Below, piece by piece: positions 9,429 through 16,864 of a stretch of DNA of 29,697 nt; within the stretch, counting starts at the first letter, position 1; every line of letters starts with the position of its first letter. Both the position numbers and the translations under genes were made by a program. The stretch lies in contig CAYTSW010000019.1 of the NCBI GenBank assembly GCA_964440605.1, forward strand, positions 1 through 29,697, written 5' to 3'. The notes beneath the pieces were generated by a model, which searched no databases, was not told where the DNA came from, and saw only the letters and a list, made by a program, of their open reading frames with translations. Origin of the DNA: CAYTSW01 sp964440605 (GTDB lineage Bacteria; Planctomycetota; Phycisphaerae; Phycisphaerales; UBA1924).

Positions 9429-10486
9429 GCGTCGGTCGGGCTGCCGCTGCGCGCCTCTGTCGGCGCGGGCCATTCGATGCCCGGGAAGAGGGTGTACCGC
9501 TCGGGCAGGCGCGGCAGGAGCGCGACGACCGTCCGCCGATGCGGGTGCGCCGCGTGATCCGCGGGGGCCGAGAGCATCGCTTCGCCCAGCGTGCGGGCGA
9601 GCTGTACCGCCGGGCCGTATGAAGCGTCGTCGTTGCTCGCGCCGGCTTCGCCCGCGGCCGGGTCGAACGCCTCGGCGGGCTCCGCGGGGTCGGGCGCTGG
9701 GCCCATCGCCGACGGCGTCCAGCGCGCGCCCGGCGCTTCGGGCACCAGGAGATAGGCGAAGCGCGGGTCCAGGCGCGCATCGATCGATAGCTCCGCGAAC
9801 AGGTCGCCCCGCTCGAGCGCGCCGCGCAGGCGAGGCTGCAACAGCCAGCCGGGCGGCGCGCTCGCGTTCGGGCGATCGTTCGAGAGCTGCGCCGCGATCT
9901 CCGCGCGCAGCGTCGGGCCCAGTGCACCGTCCACCGACGGCGCCGGCCAGACGCGCCCCACCAGACGCAGATCCCCCGCGTCCAGCTCCACCGGCTCTCC
10001 CGCCAGCAGCACGAGCTGCTCACCCTCGCTGGGGCGGCCGATCGCCACCGTGCGGTGCAGCGACTCGGGCTTGAGCCAGCGGCGGTTGAGCGTGTCGACG
10101 GGCGGGGCGAGCTCGATCGCAGCGATCAGGTCGTCGCGCCGCATCCGGACGAGCCGCAGTCCCGAGGGCTCGAGCTGGCGCGCGACGTTCTCCAACGCCT
10201 CGTCCAGCTCGACCGTCAGGTTCGCCAGCCGATCACCCAGTGTCCGCCCCGGATCATCCACCGACCACGTCAACACCTCCATCCCGACGCGCGCACCGCG
10301 TGAGAGCGGCGGGATCTCTCCCCGGCTGGGCGCGAAGGCCGCGCTGACGCCGCGTTCTCCTTCGACGGCCCGCGCCGCGGGCGCAACTGCGGCGTCCTCG
10401 TCGGTCGGCTCAGGTCCCGAGCCGCACCCGCTCGCAGCGACTATGGCCGCGACCGGCATCCATAACCAGCAACGCCCTGCGCGCAC
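9422..10486 (-). CDS. Putative lipoprotein of unknown function
   Basis: 354 residues beginning at GTG 10486, four nt after the LOG gene stop. An in-frame ATG at 10459 is possible but would shorten the signal. The N-terminus has a hydrophobic stretch (WLWMPVAAIVAASGC) with lipobox ASGC, then a low-complexity Ala/Glu linker, consistent with a lipid-anchored exported protein. The body is rich in Arg, Leu, Ala and Glu and reads as mixed alpha/beta (for example LTVELDEALENVARQLEPSGLRL). I recognise no family. Its position as the last gene after the AsmA-like and LOG genes suggests one operon. Its last 7 nt overlap the convergent SpoIID gene. Confidence 0.72.
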   Translation of the reverse strand: MRAGRCWLWMPVAAIVAASGCGSGPEPTDEDAAVAPAARAVEGERGVSAAFAPSRGEIPPLSRGARVGMEVLTWSVDDPGRTLGDRLANLTVELDEALENVARQLEPSGLRLVRMRRDDLIAAIELAPPVDTLNRRWLKPESLHRTVAIGRPSEGEQLVLLAGEPVELDAGDLRLVGRVWPAPSVDGALGPTLRAEIAAQLSNDRPNASAPPGWLLQPRLRGALERGDLFAELSIDARLDPRFAYLLVPEAPGARWTPSAMGPAPDPAEPAEAFDPAAGEAGASNDDASYGPAVQLARTLGEAMLSAPADHAAHPHRRTVVALLPRLPERYTLFPGIEWPAPTEARSGSPTDAQ

Positions 10487-10490
10487 GGCC

Positions 10491-11618
10491 TCAGTAGATC
10501 TCGCTCGGGTCCAGGTGCGAGTCGTCCACGGGGTCGAACTCGTTGATCCGGTCGATCATGCGCCGCACCTGTCCGAAGTCGCGCTTCGTGTGCGTGAAGC
10601 AGATGCGCGGCAGGTCGAGCAGATCGTCCTCTACCTCGTACGGCCCGCGCTGCACGATCGAGCCCTTCCTGACCAGCGAGCCGAACTCGGCGTTCAGGCG
10701 ATCGATGTCGCCGGGCTGAAGCGGGTTCTTGATGCGAATGATCAGGTCGTCGCGGTGGTACCGGCTGGAGTGGTAGTTGCGGTAGAACTGGAGGACGTAG
10801 CGCGCCGCCTCGTCCATGTCGCGCGTGATCTTGAAGAGGTTGAGGTCTTCCGGGCTGATCAGCCCGTTGTCGAGCAGCGATCGGCGCACGTAGTTATCCC
10901 AGTGCTTCCAGTACGTGCCCTCGGAGTGCTCGCACAGCACGATGGGCACCATCTGGCTCTTACCCGTCTGGATGAGCGTGAGCGTTTCGAAGAGCTCGTC
11001 GAGCGTGCCGAACCCGCCGGGGAAGGTCGCGAAGGCGTGGCACTTGCTCACGAACATCAGCTTGCGTGTGAAGAAGTAGCGGAAGTTGATCAGCTTGTTG
11101 TCGCCCGAGATGATGTCGTTGGCGGTGGTCTCGAAGGGCAGCTTGATGGCGAGGCCGAAGCTCGACGCCGCACCCGGGCCTTCGTGGCCCGCCTTCATGA
11201 TGCCGTCGCCCGCGCCGGTGATGCAGTCCCACCCGGCCTCGGCCATGCGGCGCGAGAAGTCGACGCACGCGGCGTAGTCCGGATGGTCCGGCTTCGTGCG
11301 CGCCGAGCCGAAGATCGAGATCTTGTGCCGCTCCTTGTGCCCGCCGAAGACGTTGTAGGCGTAGCGCAGCTCCTTGAACGAGCTATTGATGAGCTTGAGC
11401 TCGCCCGTATCGCGGTCGTCGGTCACGAGCTTGTACGCGTTGACGACGAGGTCCGCGATCAGGCTGCCGTCGTACTCCTCCGGGTCGCCCCCGCACTCGC
11501 GCACGAGCCGATCGACCGCCTCTCGGAAGCTCGGCTCATCGATGCGGCGCGTCGGACGCTCGGCTGATGGGGAAACACGCGCGCTCTCGGCGTCGCTGCT
11601 GGTCGGGGTCGAAGACAT
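10491..11618 (-). CDS. LOG-family (TIGR00730-like) nucleotide phosphoribohydrolase
   Basis: 375 residues from ATG 11618 (MSSTPTSSDAE); a longer open frame reaches into the AsmA-like gene and is not credible. The Rossmann-like LOG domain shows GSAR at 104-107, GAGDGIM at 135-141 and the signature PGGFGTLDE at 200-208 preceded by RKLMF. These residues form the catalytic site in LOG proteins, which cleave the N-glycosidic bond of nucleoside 5'-monophosphates (often misannotated as lysine decarboxylases). A 90-residue N-terminal and a 130-residue C-terminal extension make it longer than the roughly 190-residue core, as in the larger bacterial subgroup. It lies 46 nt after the AsmA-like gene and 4 nt before the lipoprotein gene. 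Substrate is not predictable. Confidence 0.88.
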   Translation of the reverse strand: MSSTPTSSDAESARVSPSAERPTRRIDEPSFREAVDRLVRECGGDPEEYDGSLIADLVVNAYKLVTDDRDTGELKLINSSFKELRYAYNVFGGHKERHKISIFGSARTKPDHPDYAACVDFSRRMAEAGWDCITGAGDGIMKAGHEGPGAASSFGLAIKLPFETTANDIISGDNKLINFRYFFTRKLMFVSKCHAFATFPGGFGTLDELFETLTLIQTGKSQMVPIVLCEHSEGTYWKHWDNYVRRSLLDNGLISPEDLNLFKITRDMDEAARYVLQFYRNYHSSRYHRDDLIIRIKNPLQPGDIDRLNAEFGSLVRKGSIVQRGPYEVEDDLLDLPRICFTHTKRDFGQVRRMIDRINEFDPVDDSHLDPSEIY

Positions 11619-11664
11619 CGTGGGGCTCTCGTTCTCGTCTGAAGTGGGTAGGGCGAGCGGGCGG

Positions 11665-14600
11665 TCAGCGCGGCGAGCGCTCCGGCCTCGTGACGGCGGT
11701 CGGAGTCGAGCGTGGTGATTCCGCCCCTCCCTCACCCACGATCGCGCCGAGCAGGTCCCGCGTCGAGCGGAGCTGCTGCGTCGTCAGCCGCGGATCGTAC
11801 AGCGACCCGGTGATCCGAGTCGAGACGATCTCCTCCCGAATCCCTTCCAGCAGCGGGCTCAACACCGGGATGTGACGCATGCCCTGCGTTCGCACCCCCA
11901 GGTCCATCGTCCGATCGTCGAGATTGATCGTCCCCTCGCCCAGGATCCGGATCGAGTCCGAGTAGAGCGCCACCCGTTCGACTAGCGCCCGCTCGCCCTG
12001 CACGTACATGTCGGCGAACGCGAGATTGACCCGTTCGTTCGACGGCAGTTGCAGGTTCGAGAGCTCCAGAAGCGGGATCACGCCCGGCATGTCGAGCACA
12101 CGCCCGCCCTGCACCCGAATGGTCGTCCGCCCTCGTCGCTCGCTCGACTCGCCCAGCCCGCCTCTGAGCGTCAGGCTCGCGTCGATCAACCCGCGATCGG
12201 GCGTCGACTCGCCCTCCTCCTCGCCCAGCCCGAGATCGTCCAGCAACGGTGCGAAGGACACCCGCACCACCTCGGCCCGGAGCTCAAAGGCCGGCGCCCC
12301 CCCACTCGGCCCCGCTCCGGGGCGGATCGCGGCATTGGCGACCAGCCGCCCCCCGTGCGACAACGCATCGATCCTCGGCAGCACGATCGCGCTGCCCTCG
12401 CTCCGCTGCACGGCTGACGCATGGCCGCCCGTCATACGCACGCCCGCGGCGCGGAAGGCCGGCAGATCCGCCTCGACGCGCAGACGCTCGCTCACGCCCG
12501 GCGTCCCATCGAAGCGGATCCGCGCCGCGCCCTGCGCCTCGGTGATCGGCAGACCCACGCGCGCTTCCAGACCCTCGAAGCTCAGCGTCGCGTCGAGCGT
12601 GCCCGGCGCGTTCTCTTCGGCGCCCGCGAGGGTGACGCGCGCCCCTTCGACGCGGAGCGCGCCCCCCTCGCCCAGCCCGAGTTCCATCGCCCGCGCCGTC
12701 GCCGACGCCCCTTCGGGCAGCAGGGCCAGCAGCATCTCGCCCAGCGCCCGGGCCTCAAGGTCGGCGCGCACATCCAGCCCCTCGGGCGTCCACGCACCGC
12801 TGATTCCCAGACGCCACGCCTCGCGCACCTGTTCCTGACCCTCCTCGAGCACGAGCAGGCGTGTCGGCTTCAGCGTCAGGGCGTCGATGCGCACGGAGCC
12901 CGGCGCGCCGCTGAGCGAGCCCGTGGCTTCCAGGTCGATGTCGACAGCGCGTCGCGTCATCGTCAGCCGTCGCGGCGATGCCGACCAGGTGTCGAGGCGC
13001 ACGGGCAACGCGTCGCCGCCGTCGGAGCCTCTGTCCGGCGGCGCTCCGTCCCTGGGCACGGGCGATACGAGCGTCCCGCGCACATCCACGCGCCCGCCCA
13101 GGTTCAGCTCATCCGCGAGCGTGTGCAGCGCGGGCGAGCGCTGAGCGAGCACGGCGCGGACCAGCTCCGCTTCGATGGGCAACGCCGTCGCCGACACCTC
13201 GAGGCGGCGTTCGCCGCCCGCGCGCCGCGCGATCGCGCCGGTCGCGGTGAACGGGGAGGCGGCGCCCGCGCCGGCCGCGAAGGCTCCATCCACATCTTGC
13301 AACTCGATGAGTTCGGGCGTGACGCGCAAGCTGCCCTCGACGTCGGCGAGGAGCAGGCGCGTGTCCTGCACCGTCACCTCGAGGCGCTCCACCTCGCCGA
13401 TCTCCAGCTCGTAGTCCGGCTCGGCGTCGCCCTCGAGCGCGAAGGCGAGCGACGCGTCGACCCGGCCCGCGGGCCGGTGACGCTCCCGCACCGTGCTCAG
13501 CACCGCCATCGGCTCCGGCGCCAGGCGCTCGGCGATCCGCTCGATCGGGATCGAGACGTCGAAGTCCACCGCCGAGACCCCGCCCGACACCGACAGCGGC
13601 ACGCCGTCCAGCGGTTGCGGGAACAACCCGGCCACGAACGCGGTGAAAGCCGCTCCGTTGACGCGGCCCGACACCTCCCGGAACGCGAACTCGTCGCTGC
13701 TGATCGTCAAGGCCCCGCGCACGCCGGTCAGCGCGGGTGTCACGCCCGGCGCCGAAGCGACGTCGCGCACCTGCCCCGTCACGCTGAACGCGATCGGATC
13801 CGGATCGGTCGGTGGGACGTCCTCCGGCGTCTCGCCCCCCACAATCCTCACCTCCATGTCTACCAGCGAGCCGCGTAGACCAAGGTCCTCCATCGCCGAG
13901 CGCGGGGAAAACGCCGGCTCGCCGGCGTCCGGGTCGTCGCCCGCGGGCAGCGCCTGGATCAGGAAGGCGTCGATCGGCACGTGCCGCGCCGCGATCGTCA
14001 GGTCCGGGTCCACGCCGCCGCCGTCCTTGAGCAGCGCCACATCGCCGGCGATGGTGCCCTCGGCCCCCGACAGCCCGCGCAGCTTCGCTTCTTCGAGCGT
14101 GACGACGTCATCGCTGATGCGCAGACGCACGTCGTCGGCCGAGACCGGATACTCGAACGCCACGGGCAGCATGCCCGCGCGCTCGATCCGCGCGCCGATG
14201 TCGACGGCGTAGCGCGTGTCCTCTCCGAGCGGGCGGTCGATGACGATGTTGAGTGCGGCGACGCCGCCGAGACCGAACACGGGCGATTCCGCCGCCCGTT
14301 CGATCTGCATGCGCTCGGCTTCCAGCGCGTTGACGTCCGCGTTGTCGGGCAACGCGCGACCGCGCTCGGCGAGCAGGAGGAGGCGCTCGAGTTCGTCGAG
14401 CCGCTCGCCCTGCGAAGCGGCCCGCTCGGGCGACCGCAGCAGGCCGAGCGCTTCCAGACGCTCGTACGCGTCGCGATCGAAGAGGACGTCGAACACCTGC
14501 CGCCGATCCTCGGGCATGGAGTCGCGGAAGACATCGTCCAGCGGCACATCGATCGCGTTGATCTCGAGGTGCACGCGCGCGCCGTCCCCGGGCGGCGCGA

Positions 14601-16017
14601 TGGAGCCCGAGGCGAGCACCTGCGCGTCGCCCTGCCCGCGACCCGACAGGCCCACGATCTCGAAGCGGTCCTGATCGAAGACGAAGGTCGCGCTGATGTC
14701 GGTGAGCGGATACGGAAAGAGCTCGTAGCGGCCCTCGCCGTCTGCGAGCTCGAAGACGCCTTCGTAGTCGAACGCGCCGCCGAGCGCCTCACGCTCGATC
14801 CGCACCTCGCCCGACACCCGTGCGGTCGGCCCGCCGAAGCGTTCGAGCACCTGGCGGGCGATCGGCGGGGCGAACGGGAGCAGCCTCGGGCGTTCTTCCA
14901 GCAGGAACTCGTCCACCGAGAAGCGTCCCACCATCGGGGCGTCGAGCGTGAGGCCCGCGAGGTCGAAGTCCACGCGGATCGCCAGATCCTCCACCAGTCC
15001 TCGGAGGTGCGCCTCCACGCCCTCTCGCGACATCGCCACGGTGCCTGAAACGCCTGACATCGCCAAGAGACGCTCGCTCTCGAGCGACCGCCCCGCGGCG
15101 TCGAACGTCGGCGCCGGCACGCTCATGCGCACGTCCGCCAGCGACACCACCGCCCGCGCACCAGACTCAGGGAAGAAGTCGAGTTGTACTTCGGGGATCG
15201 AGCCCGACACCGCCAAACGCTCCCACACCGGCTGGAAGCTCGAAGGCATGCGACGGCGCGACCACTCGGCCAGATCGATCCCCCCGACCCGCGCTGAAAC
15301 GCTTCGCCGCTCCGTATCGACCCGGCCTGTCACCACCACGCGTCCGTCCGCGTCCGCGCCGAGCTCCGCGCGCAGCCGCGGGCTGATCGGACGCTCCTCG
15401 AGACTCAGGAGAAAGACTTCCTCCTCTTCCGTCGATCGCTTGAGCCGCCCGCCCATCACGAGCGTCGACAGCGGCGCGTACGAGCCGTCGGTGTGCTCGC
15501 CGAGTTCGATCGACGCGTCCACGAGGTCGATCGCGGGGGGCGAACCGGCACCTGCGCCGGCCCCGCCGCCGGGGTCGAGATTCGCCAGGTTGATCGCCAG
15601 TGTCTCGCGGTGCTGGCTGACGCGCAGGGTGGGGCGGATCAGTCGCAGTTGCGTCACGCGCGGCTCACCGCTCAGGACCGATCCCCACGAGATCCGAGCG
15701 ACGACGCGTGGCGCGTCGAGGAAGCTCGCGGCGGGTCCGGGCACGCCGCGCACGTCTAGGCGGAGGTCCGATATCACCACTTCGCCGCCGAGAGACACCC
15801 GGACGCTCCGCGCGGTCGCGTCGCACCCGAGGGCGGATTCGAGCGCGGGCAGCACCGCCAGCTTCAGCACTCCGCTGCGCGTGATGAACAGCGACAGGGC
15901 AACGAGCAGCGCGATCAGCGCGAGGGCGACATGGCGCTTCTTCAGACGTCGTCGGGGACGCTCGCCCCCGCCGCGCTGCGCACGCTTTCGGGATCCCTCG
16001 GCACGCTTGACGGTCAT
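11665..16017 (-). CDS. Very large AsmA-like inner-membrane/periplasmic protein
   Basis: 1450 residues from ATG 16017. A basic N-terminus (1-28, many Lys/Arg) precedes one transmembrane helix (about 29-46), leaving a huge periplasmic domain. The body is a long series of beta-strand motifs typical of AsmA/TamB/YhdP-type proteins: an N-terminal chorein-like part (VRVSLGGEVVISDLRLDV..., VTQLRLIRPTLRV) and an AsmA-like C-terminal module near 1320-1430 with SIRILGEGTINLDDRTMDLGV and STRITGSLYDP. Family members bridge the periplasm and are linked to lipid transport to, or homeostasis of, the outer membrane. Its presence suggests a Gram-negative-type envelope. It heads a probable operon with the LOG and lipoprotein genes. 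Assignment to the superfamily is firm; the subgroup is not. Confidence 0.85.
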   Translation of the reverse strand: MTVKRAEGSRKRAQRGGGERPRRRLKKRHVALALIALLVALSLFITRSGVLKLAVLPALESALGCDATARSVRVSLGGEVVISDLRLDVRGVPGPAASFLDAPRVVARISWGSVLSGEPRVTQLRLIRPTLRVSQHRETLAINLANLDPGGGAGAGAGSPPAIDLVDASIELGEHTDGSYAPLSTLVMGGRLKRSTEEEEVFLLSLEERPISPRLRAELGADADGRVVVTGRVDTERRSVSARVGGIDLAEWSRRRMPSSFQPVWERLAVSGSIPEVQLDFFPESGARAVVSLADVRMSVPAPTFDAAGRSLESERLLAMSGVSGTVAMSREGVEAHLRGLVEDLAIRVDFDLAGLTLDAPMVGRFSVDEFLLEERPRLLPFAPPIARQVLERFGGPTARVSGEVRIEREALGGAFDYEGVFELADGEGRYELFPYPLTDISATFVFDQDRFEIVGLSGRGQGDAQVLASGSIAPPGDGARVHLEINAIDVPLDDVFRDSMPEDRRQVFDVLFDRDAYERLEALGLLRSPERAASQGERLDELERLLLLAERGRALPDNADVNALEAERMQIERAAESPVFGLGGVAALNIVIDRPLGEDTRYAVDIGARIERAGMLPVAFEYPVSADDVRLRISDDVVTLEEAKLRGLSGAEGTIAGDVALLKDGGGVDPDLTIAARHVPIDAFLIQALPAGDDPDAGEPAFSPRSAMEDLGLRGSLVDMEVRIVGGETPEDVPPTDPDPIAFSVTGQVRDVASAPGVTPALTGVRGALTISSDEFAFREVSGRVNGAAFTAFVAGLFPQPLDGVPLSVSGGVSAVDFDVSIPIERIAERLAPEPMAVLSTVRERHRPAGRVDASLAFALEGDAEPDYELEIGEVERLEVTVQDTRLLLADVEGSLRVTPELIELQDVDGAFAAGAGAASPFTATGAIARRAGGERRLEVSATALPIEAELVRAVLAQRSPALHTLADELNLGGRVDVRGTLVSPVPRDGAPPDRGSDGGDALPVRLDTWSASPRRLTMTRRAVDIDLEATGSLSGAPGSVRIDALTLKPTRLLVLEEGQEQVREAWRLGISGAWTPEGLDVRADLEARALGEMLLALLPEGASATARAMELGLGEGGALRVEGARVTLAGAEENAPGTLDATLSFEGLEARVGLPITEAQGAARIRFDGTPGVSERLRVEADLPAFRAAGVRMTGGHASAVQRSEGSAIVLPRIDALSHGGRLVANAAIRPGAGPSGGAPAFELRAEVVRVSFAPLLDDLGLGEEEGESTPDRGLIDASLTLRGGLGESSERRGRTTIRVQGGRVLDMPGVIPLLELSNLQLPSNERVNLAFADMYVQGERALVERVALYSDSIRILGEGTINLDDRTMDLGVRTQGMRHIPVLSPLLEGIREEIVSTRITGSLYDPRLTTQQLRSTRDLLGAIVGEGGAESPRSTPTAVTRPERSPR

Positions 16018-16067
16018 CGCACCTCGCTTGCTGGCTCCGCACTCGCGGCGAACCGGGCCACTTTCTC

Positions 16068-16073
16068 TATACT
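16068..16073 (+). promoter_or_regulatory. -10 element (TATACT) upstream of tRNA-Arg
   Basis: TATACT matches the sigma70 -10 consensus in five of six bases and lies 43 nt before the first tRNA base, a sensible distance for a tRNA transcript with a short leader. No good -35 hexamer is seen 16-18 nt upstream, so the call is tentative. Confidence 0.4.
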
Positions 16074-16116
16074 CCGATCGACCGCGGCTCGCGCCGAGGT
16101 CGACAACTCAACGCAA

Positions 16117-16543
16117 GCGCTCGTAGCTCAGCAGGATAGAGCAGCGGTTTCCTTCAGCAGTGGCTGACACAGGTCACACAAGAGGGGCCCGGGCCGGCAA
16201 CGGCCCGAGGCGAACCGGGTGAACTCGGGGAAGCCCCCCAGCATTCCTACCACGCCCGACGATAATATCCCGGCGTGGGGGCGAATGACCGGAGAATCCC
16301 GAGCCAAGTCGCCGGCGGGATCGAGACCGACCACACATCGGGCTCGTGCCGGCGGAAGGTGTAGAGACCAGCGGGTGAGCGATCCCAGCGATACGCCCGC
16401 ACCCCCGTTTTTGGCGACGCCATGACGGGGGAAGCGCCCGGCACCCCGCGACCCGGGGTGATGAGATGGTCCGGCCCGTCGGGATGGCAAACCGGCGGAC
16501 GTGCTGAAACCGCAGGTCGGAGGTTCGAGTCCTCCCGGGCGTG
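16117..16543 (+). tRNA. tRNA-Arg(CCU), interrupted by a group I intron
   Basis: The exons are 16117-16153 and 16507-16543 and join to a 74-nt tRNA. Every stem closes: acceptor GCGCTCG with CGGGCGT (two wobble pairs, including 1-72), D stem GCTC with GAGC, anticodon stem GCGGT with ACCGC, T stem GGAGG with CCTCC around TTCGAGT. Discriminator is G73; CCA is not encoded. The joined anticodon loop is TTCCTAA, giving anticodon CCU, which reads AGG arginine codons. The 353-nt insert falls exactly between positions 36 and 37. Neither exon is a complete tRNA alone, so function depends on splicing. The gene sits between the divergently oriented AsmA-like and DUF1573 genes. Confidence 0.93.
16154..16506 (+). 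ncRNA. Group I intron (Azoarcus-like, ORF-less)
   Basis: A self-splicing-type intron of 353 nt inside the anticodon loop, following U36 and ending with G16506 (the expected omega-G). The core is readable. P4: CTCGGG (16224-16229) with CCCGAG (16298-16303). P5: CCACGCC with GGCGTGG within 16249-16278. P6: CGCCGGC (16310-16316) with GCCGGCG (16348-16354). P7: GACCA (16366-16370) with TGGTC (16467-16471). P8-type stem: CCCCCGT (16402-16408) with ACGGGGG (16425-16431). The J6/7-P7 stretch GAAGGTGTAGAGAC and the Q-like CCCGAGCCAAG match my recollection of the Azoarcus tRNA-Ile intron, with P7 changed at both partners (CUA/UAG to CCA/UGG). A GCAA-capped hairpin (16184-16206) fits P2. P1/guide and P3 were not resolved. 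There is no endonuclease frame inside. Confidence 0.9.
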
Positions 16544-16864
16544 TTCCCCACCCGCGACGGCGCGGGCGGTGTGGCGCTCGCCTGTGAATGGCGATCCGGC
16601 CGCAACTGGCCGTGCGGGCCCGCGTACACTCGGAGACGCCGATCGTGTGTTAGGCGTTCTCGGTCCGTCGACACCCCCTGTGCCGCTCTGATCGATGCCG
16701 CTTTGAGTTGCTTTCGGCTCATCGTCGGCCTCGTCTCGACGGCGAGCGTGCGGCGACCGACACACATCGACGGAAGGATCGCTGCGCGGCAGGCGTGGCG
16801 TTCACCCACGCGGGGCGACGGTTCGCGCCGCACGAGACACCACTGGACGAGGGCGAGTGCAGAG
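16544..16864. other. Spacer between tRNA-Arg and the DUF1573 gene
   Basis: No gene is seen in these 321 nt. A 6-bp GC hairpin (16551-16566) directly follows the tRNA. TACACT at 16625-16630 resembles a -10 element but lacks a good -35, so the promoter of the DUF1573 gene is not settled. The rest appears featureless. Confidence 0.5.
16551..16566 (+). terminator. Hairpin just after tRNA-Arg
   Basis: CCCGCG pairs with CGCGGG around a 4-nt loop, starting 8 nt after the tRNA discriminator base. There is no T-tract after it, so it may be a processing or weak termination structure rather than a true intrinsic terminator. Confidence 0.35.

Noticed and set aside
7878..9473. 531-codon minus-strand open frame over the SpoIID gene
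   Set aside because: The plus strand encodes a clear SpoIID domain with its terminal GHGVGMSQFG motif; the opposite frame shows no family signal.
11618..11735. Upstream extension of the LOG protein to 11735
   Set aside because: The extra residues overlap the AsmA-like coding region and show no similarity; ATG 11618 gives a sensible 46-nt gap.
12421..13878. 485-codon plus-strand open frame
   Set aside because: It lies fully antisense to the AsmA-like gene, is Arg/His/Gln-rich, and has no domain signal.
16117..16543. tRNA-Arg inactivated by a mobile insertion (pseudogene)
   Set aside because: There are no target duplications or terminal inverted repeats. The insert begins after U36, ends with G, and has group I P4/P6/P7 pairings, so an intron explains it better.
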